Source of the DNA: Spirochaetota bacterium
Lineage (GTDB): Bacteria > Spirochaetota > UBA12135 > COTS27 > JAFLEE01
Direction of reading: 5' to 3'
NCBI GenBank assembly: GCA_017302015.1
Contig: JAFLEE010000014.1
Coordinates: forward strand, 1-64,000
DNA: 64,000 bases
The first letter of the stretch is position 1; each line of letters starts with the position of its first letter. The notes below the pieces were generated by a model. The model searched no databases. It was not told the DNA's origin and was given only the letters and a program-made list of their open reading frames with translations. Of the stretch, positions 1-8,503 are shown one piece after another. The position numbers and the translations under genes are program-made.

Positions 1-125
1 CTGAATTTTCTGGTCCATTGGGGTTACTTTTCTCCATGGCATTGGGCACCTCTCGGTGCTACAATGTCGGGAAAGTGTCACCAATGTCCCCCTACTAAAG
101 TGTCACCCAGGTCAGGGGACCATAC
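1..125 (-). mobile_element. End of an IS481-like insertion sequence (partial)
   Basis: Bases 13-125 are identical to 13850-13962, the outer end of a second IS481-like element in this window. Positions 1-18 on the minus strand hold the first codons of a transposase (reading M-D-Q-K-I-Q) that runs off the window. The equivalent start in the other copy reads M-D-K-K-I-P, so the coding parts are related but diverged while the upstream 113 bp are identical. The segment carries repeated AGTGTCACC-type motifs, as expected for a terminal region. Confidence 0.6.
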
Positions 126-301
126 CGCCAAACCGCCTATCGATGCGTTCCAATGTCACTTTAGGGATCATAACATCCTCTGGGACTTAATATTTCCTTT
201 CAATCAAACCACCCGTTTTGTCCGCCCCGCTGAACGCCGTCGTTAGGCGAAGAACTTAGGAATGATTGAATAGAGAAGAAGTGGGAATGAAAATGGCTAG
301 A
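126..301. other. Non-coding stretch, possible 3' half of an attC site
   Basis: I see no gene here. GTTAGGC at 242-248 fits the attC R-prime consensus GTTRRRY, and CGCTGAACG just before it could be an L-prime box, which would make about 228-248 the 3' half of an integron recombination site. I could not find a convincing complementary 5' half, perhaps because it was lost when the IS481-like element arrived. Confidence 0.25.
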
Positions 302-526
302 GCGCATTCATATAACGGGGCCACTCAAGTTCCTCACCCCACTCGCCAAGGTCGGCTCGGGGGTTCGTCAGGTTCTCCAGGGCGCCCCAAAAGAGGGCTT
401 TCTGGGAATTATCGCCCTCTTTTGGGGCGCCCTTCCGAACCAAATGCACCGGTGAACTTTCCACGAGGTTCCATGGCAGGCTCTAGACGGTGCATTTCTT
501 GAGTGCCTGGCGTTATATGAATGCGC
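302..526. repeat. Large nested palindrome, candidate long attC site
   Basis: A perfect 16-bp outer inverted repeat pairs 302-317 with 511-526. Inside it a second pair, CACTCAAG (322-329) and CTTGAGTG (498-505), follows after 4-5 unpaired bases. This outer-R/inner-L geometry is that of an integron attC. The interior holds a perfect 20-bp hairpin (379-398 with 414-433, 15-nt loop) and a third pair, AAATGCACCG with CGGTGCATTT (488-497). About 210 bp is long for an attC and the R boxes (ATATAAC/GTTATAT) deviate from consensus, so a nested palindromic element is the alternative. The mazEF genes begin 109 bp after its end. Confidence 0.45.
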
Positions 527-587
527 AACAAACTATTTTCCCACAAAACTATCCAAAAAACTAGAATTCCCGGCATTTATCCCCCAT

Positions 588-625
588 TTGACACGGGTAT
601 TGAATACGGCTATACTTGTATATAC
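588..625 (+). promoter_or_regulatory. Sigma-70 promoter and candidate operator of mazEF
   Basis: TTGACA (588-593) and TATACT (611-616) are separated by 17 bp, a near-consensus promoter. The 8-bp palindrome GTATATAC (618-625) lies at the expected transcription start. MazE-type antitoxins usually repress their own operon at such palindromes; that this one is the operator is inference. Confidence 0.6.
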
Positions 626-634
626 AGAGGTCAA

Positions 635-889
635 ATGAACGCAACAATCCAACGGTGGGGCAATTCCCAAGGGATACGCATTCCAAAGGCGATCCTTGCA
701 GAACTTGATCTGCATTCAGGTTCCCAAGTGACACTTGATGTGAAAGCAGACGTCGTTGTGATGAAACCGATCCGCAAAACATCCAAACCTAACACATACC
801 ATATAAAAGATCTTCTAAAGAATTGGCCTAAAACGTATCGTCCGGGTGAGTTATTTCGCGATAAGCCTAAGGGGAATGAATCGTGGTAA
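635..889 (+). CDS. mazE: MazE/AbrB-type antitoxin
   Basis: An 84-residue protein whose first 50 residues match the swapped-hairpin AbrB/MazE fold (start M-N-A-T-I-Q-R-W-G-N-S, then R-I-P-K-A-I-L). In this family the N-terminal fold binds the operator and the C-terminal tail wraps around and neutralises the MazF toxin. I chose ATG 635 because an AGAGG ribosome site (626-630) precedes it and the fold starts at the second residue; an upstream in-frame start at 521 adds unrelated residues. The stop overlaps the toxin start. It is more AT-rich than the rest of the window, as expected for an acquired cassette. Confidence 0.85.
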   Translation: MNATIQRWGNSQGIRIPKAILAELDLHSGSQVTLDVKADVVVMKPIRKTSKPNTYHIKDLLKNWPKTYRPGELFRDKPKGNESW

Positions 890-1227
890 AAAACCTGATT
901 CCAGCACGTGGCGATATTATCGCTTTTCTCTTTGATCCCCAATCTGGTCACGAACAAAAAGGCTGGCGACCTGCGCTAGTACTTAGTAATAGGACATTTA
1001 ACTCCACAACGGGGTTAGCAATTGTGTGTCCCATCACAAGCACAAATCGAGGCTTACGGTTGCACATTCAACTTCCTGACAATCTCGTTACGCATGGAGT
1101 TGTAATGGTCGACCAAGTTAAGTCTATTGATTTTCGAGCACGCAAAGCGAAAATTATCGAACAGGCGCCGCCTGAAATTGTTAACGAATCGCTTTCGATA
1201 TTTAATGCGTGCGTTTCTGACGATTGA
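883..1227 (+). CDS. mazF: MazF/PemK-type toxin endoribonuclease
   Basis: A 114-residue protein with the MazF/PemK layout: R-G-D-I near the N-terminus, a W-R-P-A-L-V-L-S strand, the C-P-I-T-S strand and a V-M-V-D-Q-V-K-S-I-D strand typical of the family. MazF toxins cleave mRNA at short sequences unless bound by MazE. The GTG start at 883 overlaps the antitoxin stop by 7 bp, so translation is probably coupled. Length is normal and the frame is intact. It is followed after about 70 bp by a probable attC, which points to a toxin-antitoxin gene cassette. The target sequence cannot be predicted from here. Confidence 0.87.
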   Translation: MVKNLIPARGDIIAFLFDPQSGHEQKGWRPALVLSNRTFNSTTGLAIVCPITSTNRGLRLHIQLPDNLVTHGVVMVDQVKSIDFRARKAKIIEQAPPEIVNESLSIFNACVSDD

Positions 1228-1343
1228 ATTCTCTTCGTACAATAGGTGGTGCAAACTCCTTTGAAATAGATTTCGATTTCTCAGACAATATTTTGGCCTA
1301 ACAAAAAGGTTAGAGCGGACGCCCAGGGGCGCCGCTCAACCTC

Positions 1344-2668
1344 GGTAACGTCAAATTTCTTTCGCACATTTACGACCACCCCTGTCAGCCTTAGGCAGCA
1401 TTCATCACGGGCCTCCGGTAGATTTTGAGATATCGGTGGGTGCCCCATTTGGTCGAGGAAACGAACCGTAGACGGGCTGCGACCAACATGAGCGCCGAGC
1501 GGCCATCCGGGAAGGCGCCTACCACCCGCGTGCGACGACGTACCTCACGGTTAATCCGCTCCATAGGGTTGTGGGTCCGAATTTTCGTCCAATGACTGCG
1601 TGGGAAGCGCATGAAAGTGATTGTCTCCTCAATGCCGGTTTCGATTAACGCGGCGGCCTGCTGGAGTTTCATCTTTCTAAGTTTCTTCACCACGAGGCGG
1701 GCTTTGGCAAGGGCGGCACTGCGGTCTTCCTGGGCATGGATGGCTTTGAGCATTGCGGCCACTTCTCGGCCGTGCTTGCGAGGGGTCACTCCGAAGACAT
1801 TTCGGTAGAAATGCACGACACAACGTTGCCATTTCGCTTGGGGGAAGATTTCCCCCAGCGATTCTACGAGCCCCAGGGCCTTGTCCGAAATCACTAGCTT
1901 CACCTTCTGCAACCCTCGTTCTTTAAGATGGCGGAGAAAACGAAGCCAACTATCCTTATCTTCCTTGCTTCCCTCGCAAACCCCCAGAATTTCCCGGTGA
2001 CCCTCAAGATTCACCCCGAAGGCGACGAGGACACTCACGTTCTCATAATGGCCGCCCCAGCTGCGTTTGAGCCAAATACCGTCCAAGTAGAGGTAGACGT
2101 ATTCGGGCGCTAGTTTCTGGTTGCGCCAAGCATCGATCTTTTCATAAAGCTGTTTGTTGAGGTTACTGATCGATCCAGGGGAAACCTTGGAACCCCAGAG
2201 TGCTTCTGTTATGTTTTCGACGCGTCTTACCGATACCCCTGCCAGATACATCTCCATGAGGGCTTCCTCGACCGAGATCATTTTACGCCGATACCGTTCG
2301 ATGATGGCACTTTCAAAGGGTAGGCTTCGGAGCTTGGGCATCTTTAGGGTCACGCTCCCCAGCGGGGTTTCGAGTTTCCGCGCGTAGTGCCCGGCACGGG
2401 TAGTTTTCCGCCCCGGGCTCCTCACATAGCGCGAGGCCTGTGCGATCTGTTGGGCCTCGCCTTCCAGGAGCTGGTTGAGGGTATCCTCGACCGTGCCCTT
2501 GACCAGTGATTTGAGATGCTCCTCCACCTGGCGCCGATCAATTTTTATTGCATTTTCGACCAAACTTGCCGATGATTTCATTGGTCCCTCCGTTGCGGGT
2601 TTGTTGGCAATTCATTCTCGCCAACAGGGGGGCCTTTTTTAAATCTGCGAAAGATATTTTACGCTACC
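1344..2668 (-). mobile_element. IS256-family insertion sequence, copy 1 (1325 bp)
   Basis: Imperfect terminal inverted repeats of about 28 bp start GGTAACGTCAAAT on the left and, reversed, GGTAGCGTAAAAT on the right. The element is flanked by a perfect 8-bp duplication TCAACCTC (1336-1343 and 2669-2676), the size expected for IS256. It contains one transposase gene and is intact, so it inserted fairly recently and may be active. Confidence 0.93.
1391..2581 (-). CDS. IS256-family transposase
   Basis: A 396-residue transposase of the mutator/IS256 type (Transposase_mut). The catalytic DDE residues can be placed at Y-L-Y-L-D-G-I-W, V-I-S-D-K-A-L-G and N-P-M-E-R-I-N-R-E. Length is normal for the family and the frame is intact. 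It shares about 96% of residues with the second copy at 11950-13140, with roughly fifteen substitutions, so the two copies did not arise from one very recent event. Confidence 0.95.
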   Translation of the reverse strand: MKSSASLVENAIKIDRRQVEEHLKSLVKGTVEDTLNQLLEGEAQQIAQASRYVRSPGRKTTRAGHYARKLETPLGSVTLKMPKLRSLPFESAIIERYRRKMISVEEALMEMYLAGVSVRRVENITEALWGSKVSPGSISNLNKQLYEKIDAWRNQKLAPEYVYLYLDGIWLKRSWGGHYENVSVLVAFGVNLEGHREILGVCEGSKEDKDSWLRFLRHLKERGLQKVKLVISDKALGLVESLGEIFPQAKWQRCVVHFYRNVFGVTPRKHGREVAAMLKAIHAQEDRSAALAKARLVVKKLRKMKLQQAAALIETGIEETITFMRFPRSHWTKIRTHNPMERINREVRRRTRVVGAFPDGRSALMLVAARLRFVSSTKWGTHRYLKIYRRPVMNAA

Positions 2669-2806
2669 TCAACCTCGACGTTATGCCGAGAATGGGAATA
2701 GGTGAGAAATCAAGAGATCCAGAAATTAATGGCAAGCGCTAGCGCCATTACGCTGCAGCAATGTCATTCCTGTATCGCTTCCTCATCTCCAGGGCTTACA
2801 CGGGCT

Positions 2807-4873
2807 TTATTCCTTCTCGAAGGCGACTGATAACTGCAAGGTGCTTTTGCGAATGAGCCCATCCGCCGGTTCGAAGTCGAAGCGTATTTGATACGTTGAT
2901 TCATTGAATTTGCGGTCATCCTGCATTTTTACCTTCAGGTCGCCCCGCAGATGAATAACCCCTGAGTCCGTGGGAATGCGTACCCCTTTACAAATCCCGG
3001 AGAACAATTCTTTTTTCCCCGAGAATCCCTCCGGCAGGAGGATGGCCCTGTCGTCGAAAGACAATTCCCTTCCTTTGAACTGTTCGACGGGAAGATACAC
3101 GGAGTACACAACGGCGTTGAGATGTACGTCATCCCCGCTCAACGCAAGGTCGAGGCGAAGGTCCCTGTCATTCGACCATTCTACCTGCTCCGCGAACTCC
3201 AAGCGCGTTTTCTGCCCTGTCAGTGTGAATAATCCCCTTAGGTCACACTGCCCCCTCACCGTCGTCAGCGTCGGCACGCTCGATTCAAGATTAACGGTCC
3301 CTTCCATCTGGCGACTCGCTTTCCATTTGCTATCCTGAACCTGCACCCCGAGTTTCACTCCGGCGATGTCGAGTTCCCCAGCGGGCATGAGGCGTATGCC
3401 ACGCGACGAAGGTCCAGCGGCCCGGCCTACCGCATCGACTCTTTTTGTTGCTCCGGTAAATGGCCCGCCTGAGACCCGAATCACGATGGATCGGCTGAAA
3501 TCCGGGAGACGGATACGATTCGCGTCGACAGCGCCATCGGCCCAGCGGTCTTTCCACGGATCATAAATCTTCACCGTCGCATTCGACCCGATTCCAGCCA
3601 CCAGCCCCACATCGAGTATGAGTCTCGAGATGACCTCAGGCGCCTTCCCTTCCTGCAGTTCGGTCTTCCAGGTATTGCCTGCATCCCGGCACCAAATGAG
3701 GAGCGTGCGCTTCCCGCGAAGCGCATAGACACGGACCGGACCTTGCTCAGCGGAGAGGACTTCGAATTTTTCCGCCGGCGGGTCGAGGTCTTTCACGGCT
3801 GCGGCGAAACGCCCAAAATGCCACCACAGGTTGTTCGGGTCGACATATTTGTACCAATGCCAGTTATACCCGGTGCCGGCTGCTCCGGAGAAGAACGGGG
3901 CAAAGAGCACGTCATGCAGGATCATGCCCTGTTTGTCTTTCGCATATAATTTCGACTCACCGGAGTGGTGTGCCTCAACAGCGCCGCTCTCCGCGACGAG
4001 TATCGGCTTGGCAAGGCGGAATCCGCGTAGCACGCCGACGGCTTGGGCCAGACTTTGGTCCATCGGCAGTTGGCAGACCTCCCATTCAGCGCCCGGGTCT
4101 AGGTAACGGTGCACCTGGGCGACCTCATTACCCGCGAGAGAGCAGATGCTCTCGTACATCGGGATTTTTTTACTCAAGTCGAGGCTGCCGAGGCTCTGCA
4201 TCGCGAGATTCTTCGGGAAGCGTTTCTTCACTTCGCCAAGGAAGACCTTGGTCCAATCTTCCCAACCGGTCCCAGCGACATTTTCCATCTCATTCCATAA
4301 CTCATATCCGAAGATCACCGGATCGTTCCCGTAGCGCGCCTGATACCAGTCAAGTTTTTTCTTGTACAGCTCCCGGCTGGAGGTATTCATGAGGAAATCG
4401 GTCACATCCTGGTACGGGCCTCCATTTGCCGCGCCATAGTTCGCCTTTGTGTGCCATTTTCCCGGCTGGGAGAATTGGCGGAAATGCTCGAAAGTCGCCT
4501 TGACTCGGATATGATGCGAGCGGGCCATGGTTAGGAGCGAATCAATGCGGCGGGCCTGAGATTCGCTGTACTCGCCGAATTTCTCGTTTTCGATGTCCCA
4601 GAAATTGATGCTGTACCACACGCGGATGTAGTTCGCCCCGTTCTTCTCAAGCTTGGTCATCCAATTGTCCATAAGCCGAAGCCCCTCAGCCTCATTGGTG
4701 ACCGCGAAGGGCGGGTGGATGAGATTGATGCCGATGGGAATGTAGGGCGTCCCGTCAGTAAGCTCGAAATAGCGGGGATCACGGGGGCTAACGCGCACGA
4801 ACGCGTCGTCGACGGCCGCCCACAAGTTGCCCAAGGTTATCGCGGCGATAAAAAGGATGGATTTATAATTCAC
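2807..4873 (-). CDS. Secreted GH5-like glycoside hydrolase
   Basis: A 688-residue protein with a signal peptide (residues 1-20) and a TIM-barrel domain to about residue 370. The likely acid/base glutamate is E195 in Y-E-L-W-N-E-M-E and the nucleophile E295 in L-V-A-E-S-G-A, spaced as in clan GH-A families such as GH5. The remaining 300 residues are beta-rich with no domain I can name. Substrate is unknown; GH5 covers cellulases, mannanases and others. The start overlaps the end of the LacI gene by 11 bp, so the two form an operon and the regulator probably controls this enzyme. Its GC content is below that of the genes after 8 kb. Confidence 0.8.
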   Translation of the reverse strand: MNYKSILFIAAITLGNLWAAVDDAFVRVSPRDPRYFELTDGTPYIPIGINLIHPPFAVTNEAEGLRLMDNWMTKLEKNGANYIRVWYSINFWDIENEKFGEYSESQARRIDSLLTMARSHHIRVKATFEHFRQFSQPGKWHTKANYGAANGGPYQDVTDFLMNTSSRELYKKKLDWYQARYGNDPVIFGYELWNEMENVAGTGWEDWTKVFLGEVKKRFPKNLAMQSLGSLDLSKKIPMYESICSLAGNEVAQVHRYLDPGAEWEVCQLPMDQSLAQAVGVLRGFRLAKPILVAESGAVEAHHSGESKLYAKDKQGMILHDVLFAPFFSGAAGTGYNWHWYKYVDPNNLWWHFGRFAAAVKDLDPPAEKFEVLSAEQGPVRVYALRGKRTLLIWCRDAGNTWKTELQEGKAPEVISRLILDVGLVAGIGSNATVKIYDPWKDRWADGAVDANRIRLPDFSRSIVIRVSGGPFTGATKRVDAVGRAAGPSSRGIRLMPAGELDIAGVKLGVQVQDSKWKASRQMEGTVNLESSVPTLTTVRGQCDLRGLFTLTGQKTRLEFAEQVEWSNDRDLRLDLALSGDDVHLNAVVYSVYLPVEQFKGRELSFDDRAILLPEGFSGKKELFSGICKGVRIPTDSGVIHLRGDLKVKMQDDRKFNESTYQIRFDFEPADGLIRKSTLQLSVAFEKE

Positions 4874-5819
4874 GGACAGACTCCCTTTCTATGAGTGTAT
4901 TCGGAATGAGATTTGTTTCGAGTGGCAGCGCTTCATCCACAAGCGCCCGATTGATCTTGGCGACGGCTTGGCGTGCGAGCATGTCGAGATTCTGAGAAAT
5001 AGTCGTCGGCGGTGGGATCATGAGCGGCGATATCGATGGGTACTCGAATGAAACGACTGAATAATCTTTCGGCACCGATTTCCCCAAACGGTAGAGGAAA
5101 GAATACACCGAAAGCCCCATCTCTTCGCCTGCGGCGATCAGCGCGGTTGGTTTCGGCGCAAGTACCTCAAGAAGCGAATCAGGCTCCTTTGGCGAATACC
5201 GCCGGGAGATTAGATTCTCATCCACGGGTATGCCAAGATCTTCCAAGGCTTCACGGTACCCGGAAATCCGTTCCCGATTGCCCCAGCTCGGGTGATTCGA
5301 ATGGATGAGGGCGATGCGCCGATGCCCTTTTCGGTAAAGATGCTCGACCGCGATTCTCGTCGATTCACGATGGTCTGAGGCGAGGGTAGGGAATCCGCTC
5401 GCCTTTTGGTTTAAAAGCAATACAGGAAGCCCGGGAAACGCGCGCAAACACTCGAATGAGACCGATCTTGAAACAACGGCCACCGCCGCTCGGATAAAAC
5501 TCTCTTCGAGCCTGCCCGAGTCGGCTGCAGGAATGATTTCGAAAGGCATCGAAATCTCTGTAAAGTGCCTGCAAAGGCAGGATACCAATGTGCTCTCATA
5601 CCCGCTTGATGAGATAACTTCAAAATCGTCTATTAAAATCGCTGCGGTCGCTCGTTTCATCGCACCGGGGCGGTAATTGAGTTTCCGTATGGCGTCGAGT
5701 ATTTTCCGTTTTTTCTCCTCTAGAATGTGGGGATAGTGGTGGATGACTCGTGATACAGCCGATGCCGATTGACCAGATTCTCGCGCAACATCGTGTATCG
5801 TGATCCTCTTTGCGATCAT
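4863..5819 (-). CDS. LacI-family transcriptional regulator
   Basis: A 318-residue repressor with a typical LacI N-terminal helix-turn-helix (T-I-H-D-V-A-R-E-S-G, then A-S-A-V-S-R-V-I) and hinge, then a periplasmic-binding-protein-like sugar sensor domain. A strong ribosome site (GGAGGGGAG) precedes the ATG. It is the first gene of an operon with the secreted glycosidase at 2807-4873. The effector is probably a sugar released by that enzyme, which is inference from context. Confidence 0.92.
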   Translation of the reverse strand: MIAKRITIHDVARESGQSASAVSRVIHHYPHILEEKKRKILDAIRKLNYRPGAMKRATAAILIDDFEVISSSGYESTLVSCLCRHFTEISMPFEIIPAADSGRLEESFIRAAVAVVSRSVSFECLRAFPGLPVLLLNQKASGFPTLASDHRESTRIAVEHLYRKGHRRIALIHSNHPSWGNRERISGYREALEDLGIPVDENLISRRYSPKEPDSLLEVLAPKPTALIAAGEEMGLSVYSFLYRLGKSVPKDYSVVSFEYPSISPLMIPPPTTISQNLDMLARQAVAKINRALVDEALPLETNLIPNTLIERESVREL

Positions 5820-5843
5820 CTCCCCTCCAAAAGTATTCGCAAA

Positions 5844-5917
5844 AATCTAATTCAAATTCGGCAAATTGTCAATATTTTTTATAGTATTTTTCACTTTTTT
5901 ATTGAAAATATTTCAAT
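5844..5917 (-). promoter_or_regulatory. Promoter and candidate operator of the LacI-GH operon
   Basis: On the minus strand TTGACA (5867-5872) and TAGATT (5844-5849) are 17 bp apart, 25 bp upstream of the LacI start. A palindrome of 7-bp arms, ATTGAAA-ATA-TTTCAAT (5901-5917), lies upstream of the -35 box. Its position is unusual for simple steric repression, so its role as LacI operator is tentative. Confidence 0.55.
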
Positions 5918-6374
5918 AAAGAACCTTACAGTGAATCACGAAACCGAGGTCCTGCTAGCTCCCAAGGCCCCAGCAAGCAAATCACCCCGATGCGCATGTA
6001 GACCGCTTTTTCAAACTCGATAGACTGGAAACCGTAACAACCATGGTACTCTTTGGTCGCAAGTTGTCGGAAACTCCTTAGAATGCACCTGGTTCTCCTT
6101 CTCGGGAAAGGTGGATGACGGTTGTGATTCATCAATGAGAGCAGGAGTAGGACCTTCCTTTTTGAATCACGGAGGATCTATACCCCGTGGCCACACGATT
6201 TTCAAATCGACTTTCCACGACTATCGACTATTTGCGTATTTTGTCACCCCTGATTGACAATCGCCGTTTTCCCGAAGATCGGTCCCTGAAAATATTTGCA
6301 TAATCAAGAATTACGCAAGTTTTCAGATACCCCGAGGGCAGCCTTTCCCCGACATCGACCGTATTCGGCCGAAA
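5918..6374. other. Intergenic region without recognisable gene
   Basis: About 460 bp between the LacI promoter and the transposon wreckage. No open frame here shows protein-like composition and I see no RNA gene. Confidence 0.4.
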
Positions 6375-7470
6375 CACCCTATCTACTCCTCTCCCGGCAT
6401 GTCGTCCCACCCCGGTCGCATGGGCGAGCAGCGAACGAAGTGAGCGACCAGCCACTTCTCCCGCTCGGTTTCTGGCACTGGCGGGGGATGAAGATCAATA
6501 GGCGGCCCCCTTGGCACCGGGTCCTGCCACTGACCCATCCGGCGCAAGGTGGCCTCGAACAGGCCGGTGTCTTCCACGATCTCCACGATCCAAACGGCAC
6601 GGATGCCGTTGATGTGCGCGGCATAGGATGCGCCACATGCGCACACTTCGTGGGCTTGTGGCACCGAGGGCATTCCAGGGGATCCATTTCCCAAACCCGC
6701 TGGATGAGCATCGCCCAGGTTTGCCGGAAATTGGCCTGGCTCTCGGTGGCCTTTGAGCCGGCGCCAGCTTTGACGCCGCCACCTTGCTTTTTGATGCATC
6801 CCCGCGTTTTGTTCGAGTACACCCCATAGTATTGACGAGTTTCTGCCTTCGGTTGGGAATTTGAGCGGCCACGGCGGCGATGAAGTCCAGCACATCGCCT
6901 TAAGTCGCCATCCATGGCGACCGGCGACCACCGTTTCGTCCTGCGGGGGTTGAAGGTCTCAAAGTTCTGGGGGTGCCATTTAGTGATTCGCACGCCCTTG
7001 TAGATCACGGTGTCCGAACCCTCCTTCCAGATGATTTTCTCCAGGGCGAACGGTGGCTTAGCGATGTATCTTGCTAGGCTGGTCGTTCGCTGCGCTCACT
7101 GCTCGCCCATGCATCCTGGGTGGCGCATCTCCTCGACGCTTTCCGCATTCGACCTTTTGAAGTCCACGCGTCTCTCGGCGAAGACCGAAAAGCCGGTGTG
7201 TTGCCAGCCGACTATTTTCCCCATCATCTCCGGGCTGATGAACTCGTGCTTGACGGCGAAGGTGGCCACGGCTTTCTTCCATAGTGAAAGGAGGTAAAGG
7301 TGGGCGCCTTCATCGAGCCCGCGCAAGGGGCGGAAAGTGCCGTTGTCGGCGAAAAGGCCGTCCGCCGCGATGACGAGGATATGGGGATTGGGCTCGAGGT
7401 ATTCGCCCGAGGTCTCAATGGCCTGGACGGCAGTGGGCACGGCATCCTCGACGCCGAGGGTCTCCCGCAT
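6375..7470 (-). pseudogene. IS91-family transposase remnant, frameshifted
   Basis: Segments in different minus-strand frames join into the C-terminal two-thirds of an IS91/IS801-type rolling-circle transposase. Reading order is L-E-P-N-P-H-I-L-V-I-A-A-D-G, then I-V-G-W-Q-H-T-G-F-S-V, R-Y-I-A-K-P-P-F-A-L, N-F-E-T-F-N-P, D-F-I-A-A-V-A-A-Q-I-P, Y-Y-G-V-Y-S-N-K-T-R-G and finally P-L-E-C-P-R-C. Several frameshifts separate them, so it is dead. The N-terminal zinc-binding part is missing and replaced by an IS21-like fragment. Confidence 0.75.
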
Positions 7471-7643
7471 GAAGATCGCCTGCCAGGTGATGCCGTGTTC
7501 TCGGACTATGGCAAGCAGTTTCCCCACGGCAGGCCTTGAGACACCGGCCACGGTCCCAATACGCCTCTGGCTGGCGATGCCGGCTTCCGCAGGCGCAGGA
7601 TGTCCTTGATCTTTTTTATGGCATTTCGTGTATTAGCCACGTT
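7471..7643 (-). pseudogene. IS21-family IstA N-terminal fragment
   Basis: From a GTG at 7643 the minus strand reads V-A-N-T-R-N-A-I-K-K-I-K-D-I-L-R-L-R. After one frameshift it continues S-Q-R-R-I-G-T-V-A-G-V-S-R-P-A-V-G-K, the helix-turn-helix start of IS21 IstA transposases. It then runs into the IS91 remnant, so two broken elements are joined here. The exact junction is unclear. Confidence 0.55.
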
Positions 7644-7712
7644 TCCCCCCTTGAAGGGTAAATCGGGGACTCAAACTGCCGTTGTCACCCCCCCCGGGCG
7701 AATTCGGCGCCA

Positions 7713-7804
7713 GGGTGGCAACATGAGAGCGTATAGGGTGGCAAGTTTAGACCGTATTCAGTGGAAACTTTGGACCGTATTGGGTGGCACGGTTGGAGCG
7801 TATT
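7713..7804. repeat. Four tandem 23-bp repeats, probable IS21 terminus
   Basis: Units at 7713-7735, 7736-7758, 7759-7781 and 7782-7804 follow the pattern GGGTGGCA-n-TT-n-GACCGTATT with a few mismatches. They lie upstream of the IstA fragment, where IS21-family elements carry several transposase-binding repeats. They touch each other without spacers, so they are not a CRISPR. Confidence 0.65.
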
Positions 7805-8092
7805 GTGCAGGTAGTAGGGGACAATTGGAATCTGCGTCAGGCTCGTCCTGCCTGGCTGTGTGTAGCTTCGTCCATGGAGATTCTATTTGATCCGGCATGG
7901 GCGAAGAATCCGATCAATCGTTGCCGCGGACATCGACCTCTGGGCGAGCATCTGATCGGGTAGGAGATCGAGGTGCTCGAAGATGCCTTCGCTTCGCGTG
8001 AGATTTTGGATGAAGACATGGAGGCGTCTGCTGCATAGGTTTCCGGATAGGTCCCAAAGGGCTGTCAGCGGCGCTCTTAAAACCGGGGGGTC

Positions 8093-8341
8093 CTAATCCT
8101 TTTTTCGCGACCGTGGTTTTCGCGCTTGGGTGCCGGCCTGAAGGATGATCAAGCGCCCGCGATCCCAAACTCTGGCCTTTCTGTCAAAGGTTGTGAGCAG
8201 GGCAGAGGCGTGCTTCCTTGTAAGGCCTGACAGCACCATGAGCTCGTTGAGAATTCGAGACTTGTCAGTCTTGGAATAAACTTGGTAGCGGGGGGCCCAT
8301 TCGGCGACTAAAGGGTGTCTTTCGGCGATGGAGAGGCTCAT
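8093..8341 (-). pseudogene. N-terminal fragment of a transposase/integrase
   Basis: From ATG 8341 the frame encodes about 82 residues resembling the N-terminal helix-turn-helix of integrase-type transposases (S-L-S-I-A-E-R then Y-S-K-T-D-K-S-R-I-L-N-E-L and T-G/S-G-L-T-R-K-H-A-S spacing). The DDE core that should follow is absent, so it is a truncated remnant. Confidence 0.45.
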
Positions 8342-8471
8342 CGCCCCTTTTTTTCCATTTCCACGATTGGCTCCCAAAAGAGCCGACCGTTTCGTCCGGA
8401 TTTTAAGTTGAGGCAATGGGGGCTTTCGTCCGGAATTCTGGTGATGCAATGCGAACCATTGACTTTTATTA

Positions 8472-8487
8472 AGTGTATCAATACACT
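8472..8487. promoter_or_regulatory. Candidate operator of the beta-helix/GntR operon
   Basis: A perfect 16-bp palindrome AGTGTATCAATACACT sits 16 bp before the start codon at 8504, just before an AGGAG ribosome site (8494-8498). GntR proteins with LacI-like sensor domains, such as AraR, bind palindromes of this size. The adjacent GntR gene is the natural candidate. Confidence 0.6.
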
Positions 8488-8503
8488 AAATACAGGAGTT
8501 CCC

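Larger units (their letters stand above)
1296..2686 (+). other. attC-like integron site split by IS256 insertion
   Basis: If the IS (1344-2668) and one 8-bp duplication are removed, 1296-1343 joins 2677-2686 to give a site of about 58 bp. It would have R'' GCCTAAC (1296-1302), L'' AGGTTAGAGCGG (1307-1318), L' CCGCTCAACCT (1332-1342) and R' GTTATGC (2680-2686). L'' and L' pair except for one extra base in L'', the hallmark of the extrahelical base of attC. R' deviates from GTTRRRY at one position. Orientation agrees with mazEF as the cassette genes. No integrase gene is in the window. Confidence 0.6.

Noticed and set aside
2728-2749. Imperfect hairpin AATGGC...GCCATT as terminator of the GH5-like gene
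   Set aside because: The stem is short with mismatches and the minus-strand T stretch after it is interrupted, so I do not claim termination.
7713-7804. Regular 23-bp repeats considered as a CRISPR array
   Set aside because: The units are directly adjacent without spacers and lie at the end of an IS21 remnant, so they are transposase-binding repeats.
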